NCBI GenBank assembly: GCA_022432975.1
Contig: CM039512.1
Span: 40,479,086 to 40,543,085, forward strand
Length of the DNA stretch: 64,000 bases
DNA from: Begonia masoniana
Lineage: Eukaryota > Streptophyta > Magnoliopsida > Cucurbitales > Begoniaceae
Direction: 5' to 3'
The number at the start of each line of letters is the position of its first letter. The stretch's first letter is position 1. The position numbers and the translations under genes are program-made. Of the stretch, positions 24,801-38,767 are shown piece after piece. The notes under the pieces were generated by a model. It was not told the DNA's origin and searched no databases. It saw only the letters and a program-made list of their open reading frames with translations.

Positions 24801-27800
24801 TAAGAAACTTCACTTATTCGATTTGTCCCAAAGAACTTAATGTAGTCAAGCAAATGAGGTTCACTGTTACATGACTTGTGGGTAGAACCTAAGTTTCCAT
24901 TTCCCTTCAAGGTTTTAACTTAAAGTGATGAGAACGACATTGTATTGAGGCCCAATAACCTTCATGGACGCGTATTAAGACTTAGTATTGCGTTTGATGA
25001 AGTATAAGAAACTTCAATGTCATTCGATTGTTCCAAAAGAACTTAACGTATCAAGCAAATAGGTTCACTGTTACATGACTTGTGGTTAGAACCTAAGTTA
25101 TCCATTTCACCTTCAAGTGTTTTAACTAAAGTGATGAGAACGACGTGTATTGAGGTCCCAATAACCCTTCCTGGACTCGTAATTAAGAACTTAGTATTGC
25201 GTTGATGAAGTATAAGAAACTTCACTTCATTCGATTGTTCCAAAAGAACTTAACCTATCAAGCAAATAGTTTCACTGATTACATGACTTATGGTTAGAAC
25301 CTAAGTTATCCATGTCACCTTCAAGGTTTTAACTATAAAGTGAAGGAACGACGTGTATTGAGGCTCCAAATAGCCTTCCTGGACGCGTAATTAAGACTTA
25401 CTATTAGCGTTTGAGGAAGTATAAGAAACTTAATTCATTCGATTTGTTCAAAAAGACTTAACGTATCAACAAATGAGGTTCACTGTTACATGACTTGTGG
25501 TTAGAACCAAAGTTATCCATTTCACCTTCAAGTTTTTACTTAAAGTGATTAGAACGACGTGTATTGGGGTCCCAATAACCTTCGTGGATGCATAAGTAAG
25601 ACTTAGTATTGCATTTGTTGAAGTTTAAGAAACTTCACTTCATTCGATTTGTTCCAAAAGAACTTAACGTATCAAGCAAATGAGATTCACTGTTACATGA
25701 CTTGTGGTTAGAATATAAGTTATCCAGTTTCACCTTCAAGGTTTTAACTTAAAGTGATGAGAACGACGTGTATGAGGGTCCCAATAACCTTACTGGACGC
25801 ATAATTACGACTATATTGCGTTTGATAAGTATAAGAAACTTCACTTATTCGATTTGTTCCAAAGAACTTAACGTATCAAGCAAAGAAGGTTCACTGTTAC
25901 ATGACTTGTGGTTAGAACCTAATTTATCCATTTAACCTTCAAGGTTTTAACTTAAAGTGATTAAGAACGAACGTGTATTGAGTCCCAATAACCTTCCTGG
26001 ACGCGTATTAGACTTAGTATTGCGTTTGATGAAGTATAAGAAACTTCACTTCATTCGATTTGTTCCAAAGAATTAACGTAATCAAGCAAATGAGGTTCAC
26101 TGTTACATGACTTTGTGTTAGAACCTAAGTTATCCATTTAACCTCAAAGTTTTACTTAAAGTTGTGAGAACGACGGTATTGAGGACCCAATAACCTTCTG
26201 GACGCGTAATAAGAATTAGTATGCGTTTGATGAAGTATAAGAAACTTCACTTTAATTCGATTTGTTCCAAAAGAACTTAACGTATCAAGCAAATGAGGTT
26301 CACTTTACATGACTTGTGGTTAGAACATAAGTTATCAATTTCACCTTCAAGGTTTCAACTTAAAGTGATGAGAACGACATGTATTGAGGTCCCAATAACC
26401 TTCCTGGACGCGTAATTAAGACTTAGTATTGCTTTTGATGAAGTATAAGAAACTTCACTTCATTCGATTTGTTCCAAAAGAACTTAACGTATCAAGCAAA
26501 TGAGGTTCACTGTTACATGACTTGTGGTTAGAACATAAGTATACCATTTCACCTTCAAGGTTTTAACTTAAAGTGATGAGAACGACGTGTATTGAGGTCC
26601 CAATAACCTTCCTGGACGCGTAATTAAGACTTAGTAATGCGTTTGATGAAGTATAAGAAACTTCACTTTATTCGATTTGTTCCAAAAGAACTTAACGTAT
26701 CAAGCAAATAGGTTCACTGTTACATGACTTGTGGTTAGAACCTAAGTTATCCATTTCACCTTCAAGGTTTATAACTTAAAGTGATGAGAACGACGTGTAT
26801 TGAGGTCCCAATAACCTTCCTGAGCGTAATTAAGACTTAGTATTGCGTTTGATGAAGTATAAGAACTTCACTTCATTCGATTTGTTCCAAAGAACTTAAC
26901 GTATCAAGCAAATGAGGTTCACTGTTACATGAACTGTGGTTAGAACCTAAGTTATCCATTCACCTTCAAGGTTGATAACTTAAGTTAATTGAGAACGAGG
27001 TGTATTGAGGTTCCAATAACCTTCCTGAGACGTAATTAAGACTTAGTTATTGCGTTTGATGAAGTATAAGACAACTTCACTTCATTCGATTTGTTCCAAA
27101 AAAACTTAACGTATCAAGCAAATGAGTTCACTGTTACATGACTTGTGTGTTAGAACTAAGTTATCCATTCACCCTTCAAGGTTTTAAATTAAAGTGATGA
27201 GACCGACGTGTATTGAGGTCCCAATAACCTTCCTGGACACGTAATTATACTTAGTATTGCGTTTGATAAAGTATAAGAAATTCACTTCATTCGATTTGTT
27301 CCAAAAGAACTTAACGTATCAGCAAATGAGGTTCACTGTTACATGACTGATGTTAGAACCTAAGTTATCATTTAACCTTCAAGTTTAACTTAAAGTGATG
27401 AGAACAACGTGTATTGAGGTCCCAATAACCTTCCTTGACGCGTAATTAAGACTTAGTATTGCGTTTGATGAAGTATAAGAAACTTCACTTCATTCGATTT
27501 GTTCCAAAAGAACTTAACGTATCAAGCAATGAGGTTCACTGTTACATGACTTGTGGTTAGAACCTAAGTTATCCATTTCACCTTCAAGGTTTTAAGTTAA
27601 AGTGATGAGAACGACGTGTATTGAGGCCCAAATAACCTTCCTTGATGCGTAATTAAGACTTAGTATTGCGTTTGATGAAGTATAAGAAACTTCACTTTAT
27701 TCGATTTGTTCCAAAAGAACTTAGCGTATCAAGCAATGAGGTTCACTGTTACATGACTTGTGGTTAGAACCTAAGTTATCTATTTCACCTTCAAGGTTTT

Positions 27801-30800
27801 AACTTAAAGTGATGAGAACGACGTGAATTGAGGTCCCAATAACCTTCCTGGATGCGTAATTAAGACTTAGTTTTGCGTTTGATGAAGTATAAGAAACTTC
27901 TCTTTATTCGATTTGTTCCACAAGAACTTAATGTGTCAAGCAAATGAGGTTCACTGTTACATGACTTGTGGGTAGAACCTAAGTTTTCCATTTCTCCTTC
28001 AAGGTTTTAACTTAAAGTGATGAGAACGACATGTATTGAGGCCCCAATAACCTTCCTTGATGCGTAATAAAAACTTAGTATTGCCTTTGATAAAGCATAA
28101 GAAACTTCACCTTATTCGATTTGTTCCCAAAGAAATTAGCGTATCAAGCAAATGAGGTTCACTGTTACAAGACTTGTGGTTAGAACCTAAGTTATCCATT
28201 ACACCTTCAAGGTTTTAACTTAAAGTGATGAGAACGACGTGAATTGAGGTTCCAATAACCTTCGTGGAGGCATAATTAAGACTTAGTAATACGTTTCATG
28301 AAGTATAATAAATTTCACTTCATTCGATTTGTTCCAAAAGAACTTAACGTATCAAGAAAATGAAGTTCACTGTTACATGACTTGTGGTTAATACCTAAGT
28401 TATCCATTTCACCTTCAAGGTTTTAACTTAAAGTAATTAGAACAACGTGTATTTAGGTCCCAATAACCTTCCTGGATGCGTAATTAAGACTTAGTATTGT
28501 GTTCGATGAAGTTTCAGAAACTTCACTTCATTCGATTTGTTGCAAACGAACTTAACGTATCAAGCAAATGAGGTTCACTGTTACATGACTTGTGGTTAGA
28601 ACCTAAGTTATCCAGTTCACCTTCAAGGTTTTAACTTAAAGTGATGAGAACGACGTGTATTGAGGTCCCAATAACCTTCCTGGACCCGTAATTAAGACTT
28701 AATATTGCGTTTGATGAAGTAAAAGAAATTTCACTTTATTTGATTTGTTCCAAAAGACCTTAGCGTATCAAGCAAATGAGTTTCACTGTTACATGACTTA
28801 TGGTTAGAACCTAAGTTATCCATTTCACCTTCAAGTTTTTAACTTAAAGTGATCAGAACGACGTGTATTGAGCTTCGAATTACCTTCCTAGACGCGTAAT
28901 TAAGACTTAGTTTTGCGTTTGATGAAGCATAAGAAACTTCAATTCATTCGATTTTGTTCAAAAAGGACTTAACGTATCAAGCAAATGAGGTTCACTGTTA
29001 CATAACTTGTGATCAGAACTTAAGTTATCCATTTAACCTTTAAGGTTTTAACTTAAAGTGATTAGAATGACGTGTATTGAGGTCTCAATAACCTTCCTGG
29101 ACGCGTAATTACGACTTAGTTTTGCGACTGATGAAGTATAAGAAACTTCACTTCATTCGATTTGTTCCAAAGAAACATAATGTGTCAAGGAAATGAGGTT
29201 CACTGTTACATGACTTTTGGTTAGAACCTAAGTTATCCATTTCACCTTCAAGGTTTTAAGTTAAACTGATGAGAACAACGTGTATTGAGGCCCAAATAAC
29301 CTTCCTTGTTGCATAACAAAGACTTAGTATTGCCTTTGATGAAGTATAAGAAACTTCACCTTATTCGATTTGTTCGAAAAGAAATAGGTACAACGCAAAT
29401 GAGGTTCACTGTTAATGACTTGTGGTTAGAACTAAGTTATCTATTTCACCTTCAAGGTTTAACTTAAAGTGATGAGAACGACGTGAATTGAGGTCCCAAT
29501 AACCTTCCTGGACGCGTAATTAAGACTTAGTATTGCGTTTGATGAAGTATAAGAAACTTCACTTCATTCGATTTGTTCCAAAAGAACTTAACGTATCAAG
29601 CAAATGAGGTTCACTGTTACATGACTTGTGGTTAGAACCTAAGTTATCCATTTCACCTTCAAGGTTTTAAGTTAAAGTGATGAGAACGACGTGTATTGAG
29701 GTCCCAATAACCTTCCTGGATGCGTAATTAAGACTTAGTATTGCATTTGATAAAGTATAAGAAACTTCACTTTATTCGATTTGTTCCAAAGAAATTAGCG
29801 TATCAAGCAAATGAGGTTCACTGTTACATGACTTGTGGTTAGAACCTAAGTTATCTATTTCACCTTCAAGGTTTTAACTTAAAGTGATGAGAACGACGTG
29901 AATTGAGGTCCCAATAACCTTCCTGGATGCGTAATTAAGACTTAGTTTTGCGTTTGATGAGTATAAGAAACTTCACTTTATTCGATTTGTTCCAAAAGGA
30001 CTTAAAGTGTCAAGCAAATGAGTCACTGTTACATGACTTGTGGTTAGACCTAACTTATCATTTTACCTTCAAGGTTTTAACTTAAAGTGATGAGAACGAA
30101 GTGTATTGAGGCCAAAACCTTCCTGGAGCGTAATAAGACTTAGTATTGCCTTTGATGAAGTATAAGAAACTTCACTTTATTCGATTTGTTCCAAAGAACT
30201 TAGCGTATCAAGCAAATGAGGTTCACGTTTACATGACTTTGGTTAGACCTAAGTTATCCATTTCACCTTCAAGGTTTTAACTTAAAGTGATGAGAACGAC
30301 GGTATTGAGGTCTCAATAACCTTCTGGAGGCGTAATTAAGACTTAGTTGCGTTTGATGAAGTATAAGAAACTTCACCTTATTCGATTTGTTCCAAAAAAC
30401 TTACGTATCAAGCAAATGAGGTTCACTGTTACAAGAATTGTGGTTAGAACTAAGTTATCCATTTACACCTTCAAGGTTTTAAGTTAAAGTGATGAGAACG
30501 ACGTGTATGGAGGTCCCAATAACCTTCCTGGACGCGTAATTAAAACTTAATATTGCGTTTGATGAAGTATAAGAAAATTCATTTCATTCAATTTGTTCCA
30601 AAAGAACATAACGTATCAAGCAAATGAGGTTCACTGTTACATGACTTGTGGTTAATACCTAAGTTATCCATTTCACTTTCAAGGTTATAACTTAAAGTAA
30701 TTAGAACGACGTGTATTTAGGTTCCAATAACCTTCCTGGATGCGTAATTAAGACTTAGTATTGCGTTCAATGAAGTTTGAGAAACTTCACTTTATTCGAT

Positions 30801-33800
30801 TTGTTCCAAAAAAACTTAACGTGTCAAGCAAATGAGGTTCACTATTACATGACTTGTGGTTAGAACCTAAGTTATCCAGTTCACCTTCAAGGTTTTAAAT
30901 TAAAGTGATTAGAACGACTTGTATTGAAGTCCCAATAACCTTCCTGGACGCGTAATTAGGACTTAATATTGCGTTTGATGAAGTATAAGAAACTGCACTT
31001 TATTCAATTTGTTCCAAAAGTCCCAAACGTATCACGCAAATGAGGTTCACTCTTACATTACTTATGGTTAGAACCTACGTTATCCATTTCACCTTCAAAG
31101 TTATAACTTAAAGTGATGAGAACAACGTGTATTGAGGTCCCAATATCCTTCTTGCACGCGTAATTAAGAATTAGTGTTGCGTTTGATGAAGTATAAGAAA
31201 CTTCACTTCATTCGATTTGTTCCAAAAGAATTTAACGTATCAAGCAAATGAGGTTCACTGTTACATGAATTGTGGTTAGAAGCTAAGTTATCAATTTCAG
31301 CTTCAATGTTCAAACTTAAAGTGATCAGAACGAAATGTATTGAGGTTCGAATAACCTTCCTGGACGCGTAATTAAGTCCTAGTATTGCGTTTGATAAAGT
31401 ATAAGAAAGTTCACTTCATTCGATTTGTTCCGAAAGAACTTAACGTATCAAGCAAATGAGCTTCACTGTTACATGACTTTTGGTTAGAACCTAAGTTATC
31501 CATTTTACCTTCAAGGTTTTAACTAAAAGTTTTGTGAACGACGTGTATTGTGGACCTAATAACCTTCTTAGATGCGTAATTAAGACTTACTATAACGTTT
31601 GATGAAGTATAAGAAACTTCACTTTATTCGATTTGTTCCAAAAGAACTTAACGTATCAAGCAAATGAGGTTCACTATTACATGACTTGTGGTTAGAACAT
31701 ATGTTATCCATTTCACCTTCAAGGTTATAACTTAAAGTGATGAGAACGACATGTATTGAGGTCCCAATAACCTTCTTGCACGCGCAATTAAGAATTAGTG
31801 TTGCGTTTGATGAAGTATAAGAAACTTCACTTCATTCGATTTGTTCAAAAAGAACTTAACGTATCAAACAAATGAGGTTCACTGTTACTTGAATTGTGGT
31901 TAGAACCTAAGTTATCAATTTCAGCTTCAATGTTCAAACTTAAAGTGATGAGAATGACGTGTATTGAGGTCCCAATAACCTTCCTGGATGCGTAATTAAG
32001 ACTTAGTATTGCGTTGGATGAAGTATAATAAACTTCACTTCATTCAATTTGTTCCAATAGAACTTAATGTATCAAGCAAATGAGGTTCACTGTTACATGA
32101 CCTGTGGTTAGAACCTAAGTTATCCATTTGACCTAAAATATTTTAACTTAAAGTGATGATAACGATGTGTATTGAGGTCCCAATAACCTTCCTGGACGCG
32201 TAATTAAGACTTAGTTTTGCGTTTGATGAAGTATAAGAACTTCACTTATTCGATTTGTTCCAAAGAACTTAACGTATCAATGTCAATGAGGTTAACAGTT
32301 ACATGACTCAGTGGTTAGACCATAGTTACCATTTCACCTCAAGTGGTTTATAACTTAAAGTGATGAGAAAGACATGTATTGAGGTATTCATAACCTTCCT
32401 TGCACGAGTAATTAAGACTTAGTAGTTGCCCGTTGGATGAAAGTATAAGAAACTTCACTTCATTAGATTTGTTCAAACGAACACTTACCGTATTAAACAA
32501 ATGGTACTGTTACTAGACTGTTGTTTGATGAAGTATAATAAACTTCACTTCATTCGATTTGTTCCAAAAGAACTTAATGTGTTAAGCAAATGAGGTTCAA
32601 AGTTATCCATTTCACCTTCAAGGTTTTAACTTAAAGTGATGATAACGATGTGTATTGAGGTCCCAATAACCTTCCTGGACGCGTAATTAAGACTTAGTTT
32701 TGCGTTTGATGAAGTATAAGAAACTTCACTTCATTCGATTTGTTCCAAAAGAACTTAACGTATCATGTAAATGAGGTTAACAGTTACATGACTCATGGTT
32801 AATACCTAAGTTATCCATTTCACCTTCAAGGTTTTAACTTAAAGTGATGAGAACGACGTGTATTGAGGTCCCAATAACCTTCCTGGATGCGTAATTAAGA
32901 CTTAGTATTGCGTTCGATGAAATTTAAGAAACTTTACTTCATTCGATTTGTTCCAAAAGAACTTAACGTATCATGTAAATGAGGTTAACAGTTACATGAC
33001 TCATGGTTAATACCTAAGTTATCCATTTCACCTGCAAGGTTTTAACTTAAAGTGATAAGAAAGACATGAATTGAGGTATCAATAACCTTCCTGGACGAGT
33101 AATTAAGACTTAGTATTGCGTTGGATAAAGTATAAGAAACTTCACTTCATTAGATTTGTTACGAAACAACTTAACATATTAAGCAAATGAGGTAAACTGT
33201 TACATGACCTGTTGTTTGATGAAGTATGAAAAACTTCACTCCATTCGACTTGTTCCAAAAGAACTTAATGTGTTAAGCAAATGAGGTTCAAAGTTATCCA
33301 TTGAACCTTCAAGGGTTTACTTAAAGTGATGAGAACGACATGTATTGATGTCCCAATAACCTTCCTGGACACGTAATTAAGACTTAATTTATGTGTTTGA
33401 TAAAGTATAAGAAACTTTACTTCATTCGATTTGTTCCAAATGAACTTAACGTATCAAGCGAATGAGGTTCACTGTTACATGGCTAGTGGTTAATACCTAA
33501 GTTATCCATTTGACCTTCAAGGTTTTAACTTAAAGTGATTAGAACGATGTGTATTGTGGTCCCAATAACCTTGCTGGATGCGTAATTATGACTTAGTATT
33601 GCGTTCGATGAAATTTAAGAAACTTCACTTCATTCGATTTGTTCATAAAGAACTTAACGTATCAAGCAAATGAGGTTCACCGTTACATGACCTATGGTTA
33701 GAACATAAGCTATCCAGTTCACCTTCAAGGTTTTAACTTAAAGTGATGAGAACGACGTGTATTGAGGTCCCAATAACCTTCCTGGACACGTAAATAAGAC

Positions 33801-36211
33801 TTAATATTGCGTTTGATGAAGTATAAGAAACTTCACTTTTTTCGATTTGTTCTAAAAGACCTTAACGTATAAAGCTAATGAGGTTCACTCTTACCTGATT
33901 TATGGTTAGAACTTAAGTTATCCATTTCACCTTCAAGTTTTTAACTTAAAGTGATAAGAACGACATGTATTGAGGTCCGAATAACCTTCCTGGATGCGTA
34001 ATTAAGACTTAGTATTGCGTTTGATAAAGTATAGGAAACTTCACTTCATTCAATTTGTTCCGAAAGAACTTAATGTATCAAGGAAATGAGCTTCACTGTT
34101 ACATTACTTGTGGTTAGAACCTAAGTTATCCATTTTACATTCAAGGTTTAACTAAAAGTTATGAGAACGATGTATATTGTGGATTAAATAACCTTCTTGG
34201 ACGCGTAATTAAAACTTAGTATAACATTTGATTAAGTATAAGAAACTTCACTTTATTCGATTTGTTCCAAAAGAACTTAACGTATCAAGCAAATGAGGTT
34301 CACTTTTACATGACTTGTGGTTAGAACATATGTTATCCATTTCACCTTCAAGGTTATAACTTAAAGTGATGAGAATGACGTGTTTTGAGGTCCCAATAAC
34401 CTTCTTGGACGCGTAATTAGGAATCAGTGTTGCGTTTGATGAAGTATAAGAAACTTCACTTCATTCGATTTGTTCCAAAAGAACTTAACGTATCATGCAA
34501 ATGGGGTTCACTATTACACGAATTTTGGTTAGAACCTAAGTTATCAATTTGACCTTCAATGTTCTAACTTAAAGTGATGAAAACGACGTGTGTTGAGGTC
34601 CCAATAACCTTCCTGGACGCGTAATTCAGACATAGTATTGCGTTGGATGAAGTATAATAAACTTCACTTCATTCAATTTGTTCCAATAGAACTTAATGTA
34701 TCAAGCAAATGAGGTTCACTGTTACATGACCTGTGGTTAGAACCTAAGTTATCAATTTCACCTAAAATATTTTAACTTAAAGTGATGAGAACGATGTGTA
34801 TTGAGGTCCCAATAACCTTCCTAGACGTGTAATTAAGACTTAGTTTTGTGTTTAATAAAGTATAAGAAACTTCACTTCATTCGATTTGTTCCAAAAGAAC
34901 TTAACGTATTACGTTAATAAGGTTAACTGTTACATGACTCGTGGTTAATACCTAAGTTATTCATTTAACCTGCAAGGTTTTAACTTAAAGTGATGAGAAC
35001 GACGTGAATTGAGGTTCCAATAACCTTCCTGGACCCGTAATTAAGACCTAGTATTGCGTTTGATAAAGTATAAGAAACTTCACTTCATTCGATTTGTTCC
35101 GAAAGAACATAACGTATCAAGCAAATGAGGTTCACTGTTACTTAACTTGTTGTTTGATGAAGTATAAGAAACTTCACTTCATTCGATTTGTTCCAAAAGA
35201 ACTTAATGTGTTAAGCAAATGAGGTTCACTGTTACATGATTTGTGGTTAGAACCTAAGTTATCCAGTGAACCTTCAAGGGTTTAACTTAAAGTGATGACA
35301 ACGACGTGTATTGATGTCCCAATAACCTTCTTGGACGCGTAATTAAGACTTAGTATTGTGTTTGATAAAGTATAAGAAATTTCACTTCATTTGATTTGTT
35401 CCGAAAGAACTTAATGTAACAAGCAAATGAGGTTCACTGTTACATGACTTGTGATTAGAACCTAAGTTATGCATTTCACCTTCAAGGTTTTAACTTAAAG
35501 TGATGAGAACGACGTGTATTAAGGTCCCAATAACCTTCCGTGACTCGTAATTAAGTCTTAGTTTTGCGTTTGATGTAGTATAAGAAACTTCAATTCATTC
35601 GATTTGTTCTAAAAGAACTTAACGTATCAGGTAAAAAAGGTTCACTGTTACATGACTTGTGGTTAATACCTAAGTTATCCATTTCATCTGCATGGTTTTA
35701 ACTTAAAGGGATGAGAACGACGTGAATTGAGGTCCCAATAACCACCTTCCGGGACGCGTAATTAAGACTTAGTCTTGCGTTTGATAAAGTATAAGAAACT
35801 TCACTTCATTCGATTTGTTCCGAAAGGACTTAACGTGTCAAGCAAATGAGGTTCACTGTTACATGACTTGTGGTTAGAACCTAACTTATCAATTTTACCT
35901 TCAAGGTTTTAACTAAAAGTTATGAGAACGACGTGTATTGAGGACCCACTAACCCTCTTGGATGCGTAATTATGACTTAGTATAACGTTTGATGAAGTAT
36001 AAGAAACTTCACTTTATTCTATTTGTTCCAAATGAACTTAACGTATCAAGAAAATGAGATTCACTGTTAAATGACTTGTTGTTAGAACATATGTTATCCA
36101 TTTCACCTTCAAGGTTTTAACTTAAAGTGATGAGAACGACGTGTATTGAGTTCCCAATAACCTTCCTAGACGCGTAATTAAGAATTTGTGTTGAGTTTGA
36201 TGAAGTATAAG
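18887..36211 (+). repeat. Tandem satellite, ~208-bp monomer, main tract
   Basis: About 83 further monomers, in the same orientation and family as 8059-16318. Several stretches, notably 23100-25460, 25790-27370, 29370-30460 and 32220-32530, are crowded with single-base insertions and deletions unlike neighbouring clean monomers. Rearranged short monomers recur: a GTTG|TTTGATGAAG fusion near 32520, 33210 and 35150, and GGTTCAAAGTTATCC near 32596 and 33287. The tract stops at 36211 after GAAGTATAAG, position 85 of the monomer. No gene supported. Confidence 0.97.
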
Positions 36212-36854
36212 TGTAATAACCCGGAAATTTAATTGAATAAAATTAAAAGTTTTGTTAGAATTTTGTGAGAGATTTTAACGGGTTAAATAGCTTATTAAAA
36301 TTTGGGATTTTATTTGGAAAAAGATTTCAAAAAAATATATATATATTTAACGGGCCGAGTGGACGAGAATTCAACGAGAATATGGAAGTTTAAACACGTG
36401 AGGGCGATTTAGTAAATTAGTTAACAAAAATAAATAAATAAATAAATAAAAGAATAATAAAATAGGTTGTTTTAATTAATTTAAAAGAAAAGTGTATGGT
36501 TTCTTAATTTAGGTTCAGGTATTTCCAAAGAAATTAAGCCGAGGTTATAATTAAGTACGAGATTTAACGAAAGTCGAAATGGTCGAAAACACGGGAGGGC
36601 AAAACGGTAAATGAGGATTAATTAATAGTTAGTTTTATTATTATTATTATTATTATTTAAAAAAAAACACAAAACAACAGAATGGCTCGAAGGCCATTCT
36701 TTTGTTCGAGTGCCCGACGACCAAGAGGAGAACAGGGGAGAGGGGGATCGACGTGGGGCGGCGCAGGCGAGCCATTCACTGGCGATTTCAGCATTCTTCC
36801 GACCCGACGACAGTGACGAGCAGGGTCCATTTTTCTCCGCGCACGAACTGACAG

Positions 36855-37455
36855 GTAAGGCTCGATTTGTTTGCCGTGTTCTTGCTCGGTTTGTGGCCGA
36901 GGGTGACGAGCTGCGTTGAGCTCCGATCACCGGCCCTTTTTGGCCGTTCTTGGCGTCAGAAAATCGAGCTTAACGCCGGCGAGACTGCCAAGCAGTGTGT
37001 AGCTTGGGAGGAGCTAAAAACCGAGGGCTATGTTTTTGGAGCCTCGGGTTTTTGTTTGAAATTCCGGTTTTTCTTGTTAGGTTATGTTAATTAGATATTA
37101 GAGGGAGTGATTGGTGAGGAAATGAAGGAGATTTGATGAAAAACCAAAAAAAGGGACTTTTCCGGTTAAGGGAAGAATCGGGTTTTTGCCATTTTGACTT
37201 AGTTGCGGTCGTTTGTTTTAAACTTCCTTTTGGCAGGTTAAAATAATTTATTAGAGGAGTACGTGGCTCTGGAATCGTTCGATTCGGATAACCGACGCAA
37301 AAGTTATGCACGTTTGAAGTTTCGGGTTGGTTTTTACCGAATCAAAATTAGTGGCCGTTTAGTTAGATTTTAGTTGGCTTAGACTCGAAGTAGTAGTTTG
37401 GGAGTAATTGGTGAATGTAAGTTTGATTTTGATGAAGTTTGAATTTTTGTTGTAG
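36855..37455 (+). other. Putative leader intron in LTR C
   Basis: Donor GACAG|GTAAGGC and acceptor with a T-rich tract (GAATTTTTGTTGTAG|GTCG) bound a 601-bp interval. The order parallels the other LTR families, though the sequence is unrelated. Motif-based only. Confidence 0.35.
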
Positions 37456-37653
37456 GTCGAGTCGTAGGTAGGCAAGAAACCGAACATCCTCAGCAAGCTA
37501 GGACGCCAGGTCAGTAGTAGTGTGGGTGTAATGCTTGAGAGTCGCCGAGAAGGGGCCTATACCACAATTGGTTGCATGTTGTGAGTCGTAAACACGTTTT
37601 GAGTAGTCTGTATGTGATGTGCTCCGCGAACTCCGAGTGGGACTCGGGCCGGA

Positions 37654-37658
37654 GGTGA
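37654..37658. other. Target-site duplication (left) of element T
   Basis: GGTGA precedes the TG of LTR1 and recurs at 56605-56609. Removing the element and one copy rebuilds the 41-bp minisatellite reading CCGGAGGTGAGGTGCTCC exactly. Confidence 0.93.
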
Positions 37659-37925
37659 TGTAACACCCCTAATACTGTACCCTTATTTTACCCGTATAAA
37701 TTTTTCATTTTCATTTTTGTACTTATTTCTTTCCTCTACTTTAATTAAAACCTTATGCAGAATTTAAACTATGGTTGAAATCGGAACTGAATCGGAATTA
37801 AAACTGAACCTTAAATGCATTTAAAACAAATCTTTATTAAAACTTAAAAGAAAACCTTTAAAAGAGAACTTTAAATTAAATTAAACAAGTGGGAGGGCAG
37901 AATTGGAACTCTGTCCTCAAAATGA

Positions 37926-38362
37926 AACAGGCGACCGATCTCTGCACTGCAGCAGAGATCGATCGCTGCCATGCATTACAGCAGGGGCGATCGATCTCTG
38001 CTGCAGAGCAGAGATCGATCGCTGCAAGCATGCAGCGATCCCTTCTCCCTTTCAGACTTCAAACCTTAGCAGCGATCCCTTCTCCCTTTCAGACTTCAAA
38101 CCTCTAACACTTCGCATTTCACAAGCAGCGACCGATCTCTGCATTGCTGCAGAGATCGATCGCCGCACACTTTCAGTGCAACGATCAGTGAAAACTTCAG
38201 CGACCACTTCAGCGACCACCTCCTACTTCAATCGCCTTCACTTTTCTTTACACTGCTCTCTGGAATTCCAGAGAGCAAACACTTAACAATACTCTCTGGA
38301 ATTCCAATTCCAGAGAGCGATTCATGCTACTGGAAATTCTCTGGAACCTGATTCCAGAGAGC
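37926..38362 (-). repeat. Palindrome cluster in LTR1 of element T
   Basis: Several inverted repeats built on CGATCGATCTCTGCT and its complement, joined by GCAAGCATGCAGCG, then CTCTCTGGAATTCCAGAGAG-type hairpins at about 38257-38362. Confidence 0.85.
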
Positions 38363-38767
38363 AAACATTACTTAATTTAACACCAATTTCTTCCAATAAC
38401 ATCGACCAACTTTACAGCGGACTTTGCGAAATCCGACTGCGTGGATGCATCTAAACATCGAGCATAACCGTATCAACCTAAAACCAATCAAAACATTTCC
38501 ATAACATTCATTAAACAGTTTAAACCAAAACGTTTTACATACAATTATCAAAACGTTATCTAATCCCTATCCAGATCCAAACAACCTAAATATTCTATAC
38601 AATTATCAACTCAAAACATCCCAAAATAACCCCAGAGTCCAGACATACATCCCCACGGGTCAGAAAGCGCCTCGACTACATAGCGCACTCCCACGGCCGT
38701 CATCCATCAACTGCATCAGACGGAGGAACGCCGTCCTCACCTGGTTCGATATCACCTAAGAGGTTAC

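Larger units (their letters stand above)
36212..37658 (+). mobile_element. LTR C, left part (interrupted by element T)
   Basis: Begins TGTAATAACCCGG abruptly within the satellite. The sequence is a different family from the other LTRs. It has AAAT and ATT microsatellites near 36426-36455 and 36637-36657, an inverted repeat GAATGGC/GCCATTC near 36680, a donor ACAG|GTAAGG at 36854/36855, and an acceptor TTTTTGTTGTAG ending at 37455. It continues at 56605 after the nested element; the last monomer before the break is the first unit of the 41-bp minisatellite. No matching second LTR or internal region is visible, so it is solo or truncated. Confidence 0.75.

Noticed and set aside
36622..37094. 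Overlapping short frames around the GC-richer part of LTR C, considered as a host gene exon.
   Set aside because: No domain, both strands open at once, and the region sits between LTR signals with a microsatellite at its edge; it is probably LTR leader.
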